The notes under the pieces: model-generated
Told to the model about the DNA's origin: nothing
What the model saw: only the letters and a program-made list of their open reading frames with translations
The model's database searches: none
Part shown: piece after piece, positions 1 through 8,569 of the stretch
Position numbering within the stretch: the stretch's first letter is position 1
Layout: each line of letters opens with the position of its first letter
Program-made: the position numbers and the translations under genes
Source of the DNA: Fodinibacter luteus
GTDB lineage: Bacteria > Actinomycetota > Actinomycetes > Actinomycetales > Dermatophilaceae
NCBI RefSeq assembly: GCF_039541575.1
Contig: NZ_BAABGM010000016.1
Location: forward strand, 62,001 to 126,000
Reading direction: 5' to 3'
Length of the DNA stretch: 64,000 bases

Positions 1-1
1 C

Positions 2-550
2 GCGATGACCTACCCCGTCGAGGGCGGCACCGCCCGTTACGTCGGCCGGAACCTCGGCCGCCCGGCCGCGGGCAAGACCGGCACCTCCGAGAGCTTCCGG
101 TCCGCCTGGTTCGACGGCTACGTCCCCCAGCTCGCGACCGCCGTCGGCCTGTACCGCAGCGGTGAGGACGGCGAGGAGCTCGCGATGGAGGACCTGCCGG
201 AGTCGGGCGACATCACCGGCGGCACCTACCCCACGCGGATCTGGACTGCCTTCATGGAGGACGCCCTGGAGGGCGTCGACGTCGAGCAGTTCCCCGAGCC
301 GGCGAACATCAACAAGGACGCCGCGCCCCCGCCGCCGCCGACGCGCACCCAGGCTCCCCAGCCGGCCGAGCCGACGAACGCCCCCCCGCCGACGACGAGC
401 GCGCCCCCGGCGACGCCGACGCCGTCGGAGACCGAGACCGAGAAGGAGCCCGAGCCGGAGCCCGAGCCGTCGAAGACGAACGGCAACCCGAACCCCGGAG
501 GGCCGAAACCGACCGGGACGATCGAACCGGTCGCCCCGGAGGACGACTGA
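2..550 (+). CDS. Class A penicillin-binding protein, C-terminal part (5' end outside window)
   Basis: Bifunctional glycosyltransferase/transpeptidase of cell-wall synthesis, anchored in the membrane and acting outside it. Only the last ~180 residues are present. The transpeptidase KTGTS box is encoded at about nt 74-88, followed by the usual fold-closing segment (WFDGYVPQLATAV). From about nt 320 the protein becomes a Pro/Thr/Glu-rich tail with PEPEPEP runs, typical of actinobacterial PonA1-type enzymes. The reading frame runs off the left edge, so there is no start codon to choose. Its position just upstream of a polytopic membrane protein and rpsF matches the ponA1-Rv0051-rpsF order of mycobacteria. 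Confidence 0.93.
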   Translation, partial: AMTYPVEGGTARYVGRNLGRPAAGKTGTSESFRSAWFDGYVPQLATAVGLYRSGEDGEELAMEDLPESGDITGGTYPTRIWTAFMEDALEGVDVEQFPEPANINKDAAPPPPPTRTQAPQPAEPTNAPPPTTSAPPATPTPSETETEKEPEPEPEPSKTNGNPNPGGPKPTGTIEPVAPEDD

Positions 551-577
551 CGGTGGTCACCGACGTCGCCGCGGTGC

Positions 578-1963
578 GTGGACGCCGCGCCTGAGCCGGT
601 CCTGCCCCCGGGCCTGACCACCGCCCTCGGTGGTCCCCGGGGGCGTCGGCTGCGTCCCTCGGGTGGCGGCCCGCTCGCGGCGCTCGCGCCAGTCGTCCTG
701 CTGCTCGCGCTGCCCCTGGCGACGGCGCTGCTGCGGCAGGCCGGGTGCCTCGGGACCGGCTGGCGCGGGGGGACGCCGGTGTGGCGGCAGTGCGCCTCCC
801 CCCTCGTGGAGTCGTTGCCGGCCGCCGACCTCGGGCGGGGCCTCGCGGCCTACCTCACCGGGGCGGTCCGACTCGACGAGCCGGCGCTGTCGGGAGCGGT
901 CACCGCCCTGCTCGCCGGGCTGGCGCCCGGTGGCGGCACCACGCAGCAGCGGTGGTTCCTCGCCCTGTGGGTCGTGCTCGTCGCACTCGTCCTCGCCGGG
1001 CTCGTCGTCGCCGTGGGAACCGTGCGCGACCACCCGCGCGCCGACCCGGTCGCCCTCGCCCTGTCACCGGTGCTCGCCCTCACGGTGCTCCTGTCCTCCG
1101 AGCTCGTGCCGCTCGCGTTCGCGGTGCTCACGCTGTGGGCCTGGACGCACGCCCGGGTGCGCCTCGCGGGCGTCGCCGGCGGTCTCGCGCTGCTCGCCGG
1201 CCCGGTGTCGGCGCTCGTCCTGCTGGCCGCGGCGCTGCTGCCCGCCCCGGGTGGCCGGGCGGTCGTGCGCCGCCTGCTCGGCACGGCGGCCGTGACCGCC
1301 CTCGCCGTCGCGGTGCCGGTGGCCCTGCTCGACGTCGGCACCCTCGCCCGCCCGTATGCCGCGTGGTCGGGTGCCGGGGCGGGCCCGGGGTCACCGTGGT
1401 ACCTCTTCACGCTGGCCGGCCTGCCGGTGCGCCCCGGTCACGTCGCCGTCATCGCCGGGCTGGGCTGGGTGCTCGCCGCGGCCCTCGTCGTCGTGCTCTC
1501 CCGGCGTCGGCCCCGCCCGGTCGTCGCGGCGGCCGCGCTCGTCGGGGTCGCGGCCGTGCTCATGACGGCTCCCTCGTTCCCCCCGTACGCCGCGATCTGG
1601 GTCGTCCCCTTCGTCGCCCTCGTCGGGGTGCGGTGGCGCGACCACCTCGTCTGGGCGCTCGCCGAGGCGGTTCACGCGGTGGCGCTCTTCGGGCACCTCA
1701 CCGCGCAGACCGACCCCACCCACGGGCTGCCGGCGGGGTGGTACGCCCTCGCGCTCGTGCTGCGGCTCGTGGCCGTCGGGTGGGTCGCCCGGCAGGCGTG
1801 GGTGTCGGGAGGCCTGCCGGATGCCGTGCCTCGCCCCTTCGCGAGTTGGGGGGATCCCGCCGCGGCCGGTACCCTGAGCAGGTTGCCCTCTGAGCGGCCT
1901 GTGGACAACTCCCCGGGCCCTGTCGGCAGCAGTGCATACCCTCCTGTCACGGAAGGACCGTGA
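578..1963 (+). CDS. Polytopic membrane protein, Rv0051/GT87-like
   Basis: A protein of 461 aa with about ten hydrophobic segments and a loop near residue 60 that holds Cys and Trp. By position (PBP gene before, rpsF after) and topology it matches the conserved membrane protein Rv0051, often labelled a glycosyltransferase-87/DUF2029-like protein that would use polyprenyl-phosphate sugars in the periplasm. No catalytic signature is certain by eye, so the function is inferred from context. The GTG at 578 lies 27 nt after the PBP stop. The last ~60 residues are hydrophilic, and their DNA overlaps what should be the rpsF promoter region, including a DnaA-box-like site. Confidence 0.75.
   Translation: MDAAPEPVLPPGLTTALGGPRGRRLRPSGGGPLAALAPVVLLLALPLATALLRQAGCLGTGWRGGTPVWRQCASPLVESLPAADLGRGLAAYLTGAVRLDEPALSGAVTALLAGLAPGGGTTQQRWFLALWVVLVALVLAGLVVAVGTVRDHPRADPVALALSPVLALTVLLSSELVPLAFAVLTLWAWTHARVRLAGVAGGLALLAGPVSALVLLAAALLPAPGGRAVVRRLLGTAAVTALAVAVPVALLDVGTLARPYAAWSGAGAGPGSPWYLFTLAGLPVRPGHVAVIAGLGWVLAAALVVVLSRRRPRPVVAAAALVGVAAVLMTAPSFPPYAAIWVVPFVALVGVRWRDHLVWALAEAVHAVALFGHLTAQTDPTHGLPAGWYALALVLRLVAVGWVARQAWVSGGLPDAVPRPFASWGDPAAAGTLSRLPSERPVDNSPGPVGSSAYPPVTEGP
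1900..1908 (-). promoter_or_regulatory. Perfect DnaA-box match upstream of rpsF-ssb operon
   Basis: The nine bases TGTGGACAA are the complement of the actinobacterial DnaA box TTGTCCACA. The site lies about 87 bp before rpsF, inside the end of the preceding gene. A single 9-mer match in 64 kb can occur by chance; the location before ssb is what makes it suggestive. Confidence 0.35.
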
Positions 1964-1994
1964 CCGCCACAGACCAAAGGAGGCGGGTTAACGC

Positions 1995-2282
1995 ATGCGT
2001 CAGTACGAACTCATGGTCATCCTCGACCCGGAGCTCGACGACAGGACCGTCCAGCCGTCGCTGGAGCGGTTCCTCAAGGTCGTGACCACCGACGGCGGGT
2101 CCGTCGACACCGTCGACATCTGGGGCCGCCGTCGCCTCGCGTACGAGATCAAGAAGAAGTCCGAGGGCATCTACGCCGTCGTCAACTTCACCGCCGAGCC
2201 GGCGACGGCCAAGGAGCTGGACCGCCAGCTCGGCCTCAACGAGTCGGTCATGCGGACCAAGCTGATGCGCCCCGGCGCCTGA
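1995..2282 (+). CDS. rpsF: 30S ribosomal protein S6
   Basis: S6 binds the central domain of 16S rRNA as a heterodimer with S18, which is encoded two genes downstream. The protein is 95 aa, normal for the family, and starts MRQYELMVILDP. It carries the conserved segment WGRRRLAYEIKKKSEG, and the ferredoxin-like fold spans the whole length. A strong Shine-Dalgarno (aaaggagg) sits at about 1977-1984. First gene of the rpsF-ssb-rpsR-rplI operon, whose gaps of 24-120 bp contain no terminator until after rplI. Confidence 0.98.
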   Translation: MRQYELMVILDPELDDRTVQPSLERFLKVVTTDGGSVDTVDIWGRRRLAYEIKKKSEGIYAVVNFTAEPATAKELDRQLGLNESVMRTKLMRPGA

Positions 2283-2336
2283 GCGACGTCCACACCGCAC
2301 ACCGTCGGAACGACTGACGAAGGAGCCCCCTGACCC

Positions 2337-2909
2337 ATGGCAGGCGAGACCACCATCACGATCGTCGGCAACCTCACTGCCGATCCCGAGCTCCGGTTCA
2401 CCCCCTCGGGGGCCGCCGTCGCGAACTTCACCGTGGCGTCCACGCCGCGCACGTTCGACCGGCAGGCCAACGAGTGGAAGGACGGGGAGACCCTGTTCAT
2501 GCGCTGCTCCGTCTGGCGCGACGCGGCCGAGAACATCGCCGAGTCGCTCCATCGGGGCACGCGGGTCATCGTGTCGGGCCGGCTGAAGTCGCGCTCGTAC
2601 GAGACCAAGGAGGGCGAGAAGCGCACCGTCGTCGAGCTCGACGTCGACGAGGTCGGCCCGTCGCTGCGCTACGCCTCGGCGAAGGTCACCAAGGCCGAGC
2701 GCGGTGGGTCCGGGGGCGGCTTCGGCGGTGGTCAGGGTGGTGCCCAGCAGCACGACCCGTGGGCCACCGGTGGCTCCCCGCCGGCTCCCCAGCAGGGTGG
2801 CCAGGGCGGGTGGGGTGGCCCGCCGGCCCCCCAGCAGCCGCAGCAGCCGCAGGGTGGGCAGCAGGGTGGCTGGGGCCAGGCCCCGAGCTACGACGAGCCC
2901 CCCTTCTGA
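2337..2909 (+). CDS. ssb: Single-stranded DNA-binding protein
   Basis: SSB coats single-stranded DNA in replication and repair and recruits partners through its acidic tip. The OB fold occupies residues 1-110 (start MAGETTITIVGNLTADPELR, then the FDRQANEW loop). A Gly/Gln/Pro-rich linker follows, and the protein ends in the SSB tip DEPPF. The length of 190 aa is typical. The start has a good ribosome-binding site (aaggag) and lies between rpsF and rpsR, as in other actinobacteria. Confidence 0.97.
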   Translation: MAGETTITIVGNLTADPELRFTPSGAAVANFTVASTPRTFDRQANEWKDGETLFMRCSVWRDAAENIAESLHRGTRVIVSGRLKSRSYETKEGEKRTVVELDVDEVGPSLRYASAKVTKAERGGSGGGFGGGQGGAQQHDPWATGGSPPAPQQGGQGGWGGPPAPQQPQQPQGGQQGGWGQAPSYDEPPF

Positions 2910-3029
2910 CCCGACCGACATCCGGGGCTGCGCCACCACGGTGACGCACCCCCCATCACCGAACGACACCATCCCTGGGAGACCAGGGCTCGTCCGCCGG
3001 CAGCACGCCGGCAGAAGGAGAGCACCACG

Positions 3030-3266
3030 ATGGCCAAGCCCGCCATTCGCAAGCCCAAGAAGAAGGCCAACCCGCTCAAGGCGGCGAAGGTCGAGAACAT
3101 CGACTACAAGGACGCCGCGCTGCTGCGCAAGTTCATCTCCGACCGTGGCAAGATCCGCGCTCGTCGGGTGACCGGTGTCACCGTTCAGGAGCAGCGCCTC
3201 ATCGCCAACGCCGTCAAGAACGCGCGCGAGATGGCTCTCCTGCCGTACTCGAGCTCGTCCCGCTGA
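3030..3266 (+). CDS. rpsR: 30S ribosomal protein S18 (Cys-free form)
   Basis: S18 pairs with S6 on the small subunit. The 78-aa protein contains the signature IDYKDAALLRKFISDRGKI followed by RARRVTG. It has no cysteine at all, so it lacks the zinc ligands of the C+ type of S18 and should be zinc-independent. A second, zinc-regulated copy elsewhere in the genome is possible but not visible here. The start is preceded by agaaggagag. The 120-bp gap from ssb shows no hairpin. Confidence 0.97.
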   Translation: MAKPAIRKPKKKANPLKAAKVENIDYKDAALLRKFISDRGKIRARRVTGVTVQEQRLIANAVKNAREMALLPYSSSSR

Positions 3267-3289
3267 CCGCCCGAGAAGGAGCCAGAACG

Positions 3290-3736
3290 ATGAAGGTCAT
3301 CCTCACCCACGAGGTCACCGGCCTCGGCACCGCCGGTGACGTCGTCGACGTCAAGGACGGCTACGCCCGCAACTTCCTCTTCCGTCGCGGGCTCGCGACG
3401 GCGTGGACCAAGGGCGGCCAGAAGCAGGTCGACGCGCTCGCCAAGGGCCGCGAGGTCCGCGCCGTGAAGTCCCTCGAAGAGGCGCAGTCCATCAAGGGCA
3501 CCCTCGAGTCCAAGGCGATCACCGTCGCCGCCCACGCCGGCACCGGGGGCCGCCTCTTCGGCGCCGTCTCCACCGCCGACATCGCCGCGGCCGTCCAGGC
3601 GGCCGGCGGCCCGGAGCTCGACAAGCGCCGCATCGAGGTTCCGACCCCGATCAAGACGACGGGCACGCACTCCGCGCTCGTGCGCCTCCACCCCGAGGTG
3701 CAGGCGACCGTCGAGCTCGACGTCGTGGCCGGCTGA
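3290..3736 (+). CDS. rplI: 50S ribosomal protein L9
   Basis: L9 binds 23S rRNA at the base of the L1 stalk and supports translational fidelity. The 148-aa protein has the N-terminal signature GDVVDVKDGYARNFLFRRG (about residues 16-34), then a long charged connecting helix and the C-terminal domain. The ATG follows gagaaggagcc. It is the last gene of the ribosomal/SSB operon and is followed within 30 bp by a long hairpin. Confidence 0.98.
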   Translation: MKVILTHEVTGLGTAGDVVDVKDGYARNFLFRRGLATAWTKGGQKQVDALAKGREVRAVKSLEEAQSIKGTLESKAITVAAHAGTGGRLFGAVSTADIAAAVQAAGGPELDKRRIEVPTPIKTTGTHSALVRLHPEVQATVELDVVAG

Positions 3737-3763
3737 CGCGCCCACCATCCGCCGACGCGCACC

Positions 3764-3795
3764 CGAGGCCCCGGACCGAACGGTCCGGGGCCTCG
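3764..3795 (+). terminator. Hairpin terminator after rplI
   Basis: A perfect 14-bp stem (cgaggccccggacc) with a 4-nt gaac loop starts 28 bp after the rplI stop. There is no U-tract, which is usual for GC-rich actinobacterial terminators. Confidence 0.85.
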
Positions 3796-3889
3796 TCGCG
3801 TCCGGCCGACCTCCGGGGCGTCGGCCGGGCGTCCTGTGGCGGTGGGCGCGGCTCAGCGCACCGCCGGGCGGTCTCGCGGCGGGACGTGA

Positions 3890-3912
3890 CCGGCATCCAC
3901 GAGGATGCCGGT
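3890..3912. other. Small palindrome in rplI-radA gap
   Basis: CCGGCATCC and GGATGCCGG form a 9-bp stem around a 4-nt loop, nested inside an outer gtgaccgg/ccggtcac pair. It could be a second terminator or a regulatory hairpin. The stem is built from the locally over-represented GGATGCCGG word. The rest of the 3796-4019 gap shows nothing recognisable. Confidence 0.4.
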
Positions 3913-4019
3913 GCCACCGGTCACGAGCACGCGCATGGCCACAGCATTCCGGTCCGGACCCCGCCGGGGCAATGGCCCGACCGGGCCCCCTGTCACCGGC
4001 CTCGCATACCGTGTGCCGC

Positions 4020-5426
4020 ATGGCCGGCCCCCCCTCGAGACGTCCCGCGCGCCCCTCCGCGGCCTACCGCTGCGCCGAGTGCGGCTGGCAGGCCGTGAAG
4101 TGGGTCGGCCGGTGCGGCGAGTGCCAGGCGTGGGGGAGCGTCGCCGAGGTCGGTGCGGTCACCGCGCGCACGACGGCGGCGACCACGGCGCAGCGGCCCG
4201 CGGTCCCAATCGGCGAGGTCGACGTGCGGCGGGCGGTCGCCCGGCCCACGGGGGTACCGGAGTTCGACCGGGTACTGGGTGGCGGCATCGTCCCCGGTGC
4301 GGTCGTGCTCGTCGCGGGCGAGCCCGGCATCGGCAAGTCCACCCTGCTCCTCGACGTCGCGGCGCGGGCCGCCCGCTCGGGCGAGCACGGCGACCGCCGG
4401 GTCCTCTACGTCAGCGGTGAGGAGTCCGCCGCCCAGGTGCGCACCCGGGCCGAGCGGATCGAGGCGATGGCGCGATCGCTGTTCCTCGCGAGCGAGACCG
4501 ACCTCGCGACCGTGCTCGGCCAGGTCGATGCCGTGCAGCCCGAGCTCGTCGTCGTCGACTCGGTCCAGACGATCGGCAGCGCCGAGGTCGAGGGCTCGGC
4601 GGGCAACGTCAGCCAGGTGCGCGAGGTGGCGGCCTCGCTCATCCAGGTCGCCAAGGAGCGTGGCATCGCCGTCCTGCTCGTCGGGCACGTCACGAAGGAC
4701 GGCTCGATCGCCGGCCCGCGCGTCCTCGAGCACCTCGTCGACGTCGTCGTCCAGTTCGAGGGCGACCGGCACTCGCGGCTGCGCCTCGTGCGGGCCGTGA
4801 AGAACCGGTACGGCCCGACCGACGAGGTCGGCTGCTTCGACCTGTCCGACGTCGGGATCGTCGGGCTCGCCGACCCCAGCGGGCTGTTCCTGTCCGGGCG
4901 CACCGCCGCGGTGCCCGGCACGTGCGTCACCGTCACCCTCGAAGGTCGCCGGCCGCTCGTCACCGAGGTGCAGGCCCTCGTCACCGCGTCGAGCCTGGCC
5001 ACCCCCCGACGGGCGACGAGCGGCCTCGACCCGGCCCGGGTCAACATGATCCTCGCCGTCCTCGACAAGCGAGCGCAGGCGCCGATCGGCAGCAGCGACG
5101 CCTACCTGTCGACCGTCGGGGGCGTGCGCATCACCGAGCCCGCGGCCGACCTCGCGGTCAGCCTCGCCCTCGCCGGCGCCATCACCGACCGGCCGCTCCC
5201 GCCCGGCACGGTCGCCTTCGGCGAGGTCGGCCTCGCCGGCGAGGTCCGGCCGGTCACCGGGGCCCACCGCCGCCTCGCCGAGGCGGCCCGGCTCGGCTTC
5301 GACCGCGCCGTCGTTCCGCCGGGGGTGCTCGGCGCGGGGCCGGTTCCCGACGGAGTGCAGCTCGTCGAGGCCGGGACCGTCGCGGAGGCCGTGCTGCGCG
5401 GGTTGCACGACCGGGCCCCCCGGTGA
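4020..5426 (+). CDS. radA: DNA repair protein RadA
   Basis: RadA is a RecA-like, DnaB-type branch-migration ATPase used in recombination repair. Visible features are an N-terminal Cys4 zinc finger (CAEC then CGEC, residues ~18-36), Walker A GEPGIGKST with the lysine near residue 106, the RadA-specific KNRYG motif followed by GPTDEVG, and a C-terminal Lon-protease-like domain (SSDAYLSTVGG, GEVGLAGEVRPV). The start at MAGPPSRRP gives 468 aa, matching the family; 16 further upstream codons are open but look non-coding. A hairpin follows the stop and disA lies downstream, the usual actinobacterial neighbour. Confidence 0.96.
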   Translation: MAGPPSRRPARPSAAYRCAECGWQAVKWVGRCGECQAWGSVAEVGAVTARTTAATTAQRPAVPIGEVDVRRAVARPTGVPEFDRVLGGGIVPGAVVLVAGEPGIGKSTLLLDVAARAARSGEHGDRRVLYVSGEESAAQVRTRAERIEAMARSLFLASETDLATVLGQVDAVQPELVVVDSVQTIGSAEVEGSAGNVSQVREVAASLIQVAKERGIAVLLVGHVTKDGSIAGPRVLEHLVDVVVQFEGDRHSRLRLVRAVKNRYGPTDEVGCFDLSDVGIVGLADPSGLFLSGRTAAVPGTCVTVTLEGRRPLVTEVQALVTASSLATPRRATSGLDPARVNMILAVLDKRAQAPIGSSDAYLSTVGGVRITEPAADLAVSLALAGAITDRPLPPGTVAFGEVGLAGEVRPVTGAHRRLAEAARLGFDRAVVPPGVLGAGPVPDGVQLVEAGTVAEAVLRGLHDRAPR

Positions 5427-5444
5427 GCCGGAAGGCTCTTGCCC

Positions 5445-5465
5445 GGCGCCGTTTCGCACGGCGCC
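5445..5465 (+). terminator. Short hairpin between radA and disA
   Basis: GGCGCCGT and ACGGCGCC form an 8-bp stem with a ttcgc loop 18 bp after the radA stop. A TAGGAT -10-like hexamer at about 5480 may start disA transcription. Confidence 0.5.
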
Positions 5466-5542
5466 ACTCGGGACCCGGATAGGATGCCCGCACTGGCCGC
5501 GGACCGCGTCGGCCCGGGGACCGGAGACTGCAGGAGGTGAGC

Positions 5543-6625
5543 GTGCCGACGCCGCAGTCCGACGACGACCTCCTGCGCACCACGCTCGCGGCCGTCGCGC
5601 CGGGCACCGAGCTGCGCGACGGGCTCGAACGCATCCTGCGCGGACGCACCGGTGCCCTCATCGTCCTCGGCAACGACAGGGTCGTCGAGACCGTCTCGAC
5701 CGGGGGCTTTCCCCTCGACATCGAGTTCTCGGCGACCCGGCTCCGCGAGCTCGCGAAGATGGACGGTGGGATCGTCACCGACCGTGAGGTCACCCGCATC
5801 CTGCGTGCGGCCACCCAGCTCGTGCCCGACCCGCGCATCGAGACGAGCGAGTCCGGCACCCGGCACCGCACCGCCGAGCGGGTCGCGAAGCAGACCGGCT
5901 TCCCCGTCGTGTCCGTGAGCCAGTCGATGCGGATCATCGCCCTGTACGTTGCCGGGCGCCGCGTCGTCCTCGAGGACTCCAGCGCCATCCTGTCGCGCGC
6001 CAACCAGGCCCTGCAGACCCTGGAGCGCTACAAGTCTCGCCTCGACGAGGTCACCGGCACCCTCTCGGCCCTCGAGATCGAGGACCTCGTCACGGTGCGC
6101 GACGTCGCCAACGTCCTCCAGCGCCTCGAGATGGTGCGGCGGATCAAGGACGAGATCGCGGAGTACGTCGTCCAGCTCGGCACCGACGGGCGCCTGCTCA
6201 GCCTCCAGCTCGAGGAGCTCACCGGCGGGCTGTCCGACGACCTCGGCCTCGTCATCCGCGACTACCTGCCCGAGGCCAAGGCCGAGTTCAGCCTCGAGGA
6301 GGCCATCGCCAACCTCGAGGCCATCGACTCCACCGAGCTCCTCGACCCCGCCGCGGGTGCCCGGGCCATCGGCTTCACCATCGTCGGGGACTCGCTCGAC
6401 TCGTCGGTGAGCCCGCTCGGGCACCGGCTGCTGTCGAAGGTGCCGCGCCTGCCCGGCGCCATCGTCGACCGGCTCGTCGGCCACTTCGGCAGCCTCCAGA
6501 AGCTGCTCGCGGCCAACATCGACGACCTCATGGACGTCGACGGCGTCGGTGAGGGCCGGGCCCGGCTCGTGCGCGAAGGGCTGTCCCGGCTCGCCGAGTC
6601 GAGCATCCTCGAGCGCTACGTCTGA
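5543..6625 (+). CDS. disA: DNA integrity scanning diadenylate cyclase DisA
   Basis: DisA condenses two ATP into cyclic di-AMP and binds branched DNA. The N-terminal DAC domain is followed by a helical linker and a C-terminal HhH domain (VDGVGEGRARLVREGLSRL). The GTG at 5543 is preferred because AGGAGG at 5531-5536 stands 6 nt before it; the GTG at 5537 would touch the Shine-Dalgarno. The catalytic RHR motif is intact (TRHRTAER, residues ~106-113). The DGA motif, however, reads DGG (residues 74-76, MDGGIV). At 360 aa the length is normal. The DGA to DGG change may affect activity and is listed as a finding. Confidence 0.96.
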   Translation: MPTPQSDDDLLRTTLAAVAPGTELRDGLERILRGRTGALIVLGNDRVVETVSTGGFPLDIEFSATRLRELAKMDGGIVTDREVTRILRAATQLVPDPRIETSESGTRHRTAERVAKQTGFPVVSVSQSMRIIALYVAGRRVVLEDSSAILSRANQALQTLERYKSRLDEVTGTLSALEIEDLVTVRDVANVLQRLEMVRRIKDEIAEYVVQLGTDGRLLSLQLEELTGGLSDDLGLVIRDYLPEAKAEFSLEEAIANLEAIDSTELLDPAAGARAIGFTIVGDSLDSSVSPLGHRLLSKVPRLPGAIVDRLVGHFGSLQKLLAANIDDLMDVDGVGEGRARLVREGLSRLAESSILERYV

Positions 6626-6639
6626 CCCGCTCGCCGCAC

Positions 6640-7572
6640 GTGGTCCCCTCGTCAGACCCTCTCCACCCCGGCGTGCCTCACGCCGGGCGGTGGCCGGTGG
6701 ATGCCGGCTCCCTCCACCGGCCGGTGCTCGCCTGGTACGCGGGGCACGCCCGGGACCTGCCGTGGCGCGACCCGTCGTGCTCGCCGTGGGGCGTGCTCGT
6801 GTCGGAGGTCATGTCCCAGCAGACGCCCGTCGGGCGGATCGAGCCGGTGTGGCGGGAGTGGATGGAGCGCTGGCCGACGCCCGCGGCGCTCGCCGCCGAG
6901 TCGCCGGGGGAGGTGGTGCGCGCCTGGGGGCGGCTGGGTTACCCGCGCCGGGCCCTGCGGCTGCGCGAGGCGGCGGTGGCCGTCGTCGAGCACCACGGCG
7001 GGCAGGTGCCCTCGGACGAGGCGGGGCTGCTGTCCCTGCCGGGGGTGGGCTCGTACACGGCCGCGGCGGTCGTCGCGTTCGCCTTCGGCCGCCGCACGAC
7101 GGTCGTCGACACGAACGTCCGGCGGGTGCTCGCCCGCGCCGTCGGGGGGCGCGAGCACGCCGCTCCGTCGCTCACCGCCGCCGAGTCGGCACTCGCGGCA
7201 GCCGTCGTCCCGGAGGACGCCCCGACATCCGCGACGTGGAACGTCGCCGTCATGGAGCTCGGGGCCCTCGTCTGCCAGGCCCGGGCGCCGCGCTGCGACG
7301 CGTGCCCACTCCTCGACCGGTGCGCGTGGGTGCTCGCGGGGCGCCCTCCTCATGACGGGCCGCCCCGGCGCGGCCAGGGGTGGCACGGCACCGACCGCCA
7401 GGTGCGCGGTGCGGTGCTCCAGCTGCTGCGCGACAGCCCGGGACCGCTGACGCGCGAGGCGCTCGACGCGGCTGGGCCGGATGCCGGCCAGGTCGAGCGG
7501 TGCATCGGCTCACTCGTCGAGGACGGCCTGCTCGAGCCACTCGAGCACGACCGGTTCCGCCTCCCCGCCTGA
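6640..7572 (+). CDS. mutY: A/G-specific adenine glycosylase, short form
   Basis: MutY removes adenine mispaired with 8-oxoguanine. The HhH-GPD fold is clear: SEVMSQQTPV holds the catalytic Glu (E56), LSLPGVGSYTA (131-141) is the helix-hairpin-helix, and VDTNVRRV contains the catalytic Asp (D157). The iron-sulfur ligands follow the expected C-x6-C-x2-C-x5-C spacing (C212, C219, C222, C228). After the cluster only ~80 residues remain, predicted winged-helix-like rather than the usual NUDIX recognition domain, as in other short actinobacterial MutY. The start is weak (GTG at 6640, no clear Shine-Dalgarno, 15 bp after disA), so an internal start is possible. Confidence 0.9.
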   Translation: MVPSSDPLHPGVPHAGRWPVDAGSLHRPVLAWYAGHARDLPWRDPSCSPWGVLVSEVMSQQTPVGRIEPVWREWMERWPTPAALAAESPGEVVRAWGRLGYPRRALRLREAAVAVVEHHGGQVPSDEAGLLSLPGVGSYTAAAVVAFAFGRRTTVVDTNVRRVLARAVGGREHAAPSLTAAESALAAAVVPEDAPTSATWNVAVMELGALVCQARAPRCDACPLLDRCAWVLAGRPPHDGPPRRGQGWHGTDRQVRGAVLQLLRDSPGPLTREALDAAGPDAGQVERCIGSLVEDGLLEPLEHDRFRLPA

Positions 7573-7773
7573 GCGGCCTCCACCCCCGCCCCGGCAGCGC
7601 CTCGACCCAGTCGATTCGGACGAGCCATGGACAGCTCCTTCCTTCGGGAAGTTGCGCACACGCCGTGAACCCGCGCCGCCCGGGCGACGACCTCCGCACT
7701 CGCCGCCGGGTCGAGGGGGTCGAGGGGTGGAACCCGGTCGGCGGCGACCTCCCGCCGCGCCACACTGGTCGGC

Positions 7774-8502
7774 ATGGGTACGTGGACCGGCACGACGGCC
7801 GAGGCCGACGACACGGCGTCGGCATCCGGTGTCGGTGACATGGCGACGGCATCTCGTGTGGGTGACGTGACGGCCTCCGGCGTCTCCACGGTGTGGAGCG
7901 TCCGGGAGGCGCCCGGCGCGACCCACCGCACCGCCGACGAGCTGGCCGCGGTCCTCCCGATGCTGCTGGCGGCGCCCCGGGATGCCGGGACGCTGGAGCT
8001 CGTCGTCCGGCGCCCCCGGGTCGGGCATCGGGAGGTGCTCCACGAGGGCGAGCTCGACGTCGTGCTGGGGCTCGTCGGTGACTCGTGGTCGCAGCGACCG
8101 AGCAGCCGCACGGCCGACGGCGGACCGCACCCGGACATGCAGCTCAACGTCATGAGCGCACCCCTCGTCGGGTTCCTCGCCGGCGCGCCCGGGCGGCGGG
8201 CGCTCGCGGGCGACCAGCTCTACCTCGACCTCGACCTGTCGCACGACAACCTGCCGGCGGGCTCCCGGCTCACCATCGGGGACCCTGCGCTGCGTTTCGC
8301 GGTCATCGAGGTGACCGCGCAGCCGCACACGGGTTGCGCGAAGTTCGTCGAACGCTTCGGGGCGGAGGCGATGCGCTTCGTCAACGGCGCCGTCGGCCGT
8401 CCGTTGCGGCTGCGCGGGCTCAACGCCCGGGTCGTCGTGCCCGGCCGGGTCCGACCCGGTGACCCGGTCACCGTGACCCGGCGCGGCGCCGTCGACGAGT
8501 AG
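7774..8502 (+). CDS. MOSC domain protein
   Basis: MOSC domains occur in molybdenum-cofactor sulfurases and related sulfur carriers and use a conserved Cys. Here the signature is HTGCAKFVERFG with the Cys at residue 188, preceded by GDQLYLDLDLSHDNLPAGS. The first ~45 residues are low-complexity Ser/Ala/Val/Gly with an imperfect tandem repeat in the DNA (SGVGD, SRVGD, ASGVS), so the true start may be later, for example at residue 23 or near VSTVWS. The substrate is unknown. The gene runs convergent to the LVIVD gene and shares a terminator with it. The 200 bp upstream hold no recognisable gene. Confidence 0.8.
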   Translation: MGTWTGTTAEADDTASASGVGDMATASRVGDVTASGVSTVWSVREAPGATHRTADELAAVLPMLLAAPRDAGTLELVVRRPRVGHREVLHEGELDVVLGLVGDSWSQRPSSRTADGGPHPDMQLNVMSAPLVGFLAGAPGRRALAGDQLYLDLDLSHDNLPAGSRLTIGDPALRFAVIEVTAQPHTGCAKFVERFGAEAMRFVNGAVGRPLRLRGLNARVVVPGRVRPGDPVTVTRRGAVDE

Positions 8503-8515
8503 GCAGGACGACACA

Positions 8516-8541
8516 CGGCCCACCCCCGAGGGGGTGGGCCG
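8516..8541. terminator. Bidirectional terminator between MOSC and LVIVD genes
   Basis: A 12-bp GC stem (cggcccaccccc pairing with gggggtgggccg) with a minimal loop lies between two convergent stop codons, so it can serve both transcripts. Confidence 0.8.
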
Positions 8542-8569
8542 CGCCGCGTGCCGATGCGTCAGCCGCAGG

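Noticed and set aside
5427..5542. c-di-AMP riboswitch before disA
   Set aside because: The gap is 116 bp and shows only one short hairpin and a possible -10; nothing resembles the ydaO-type fold.
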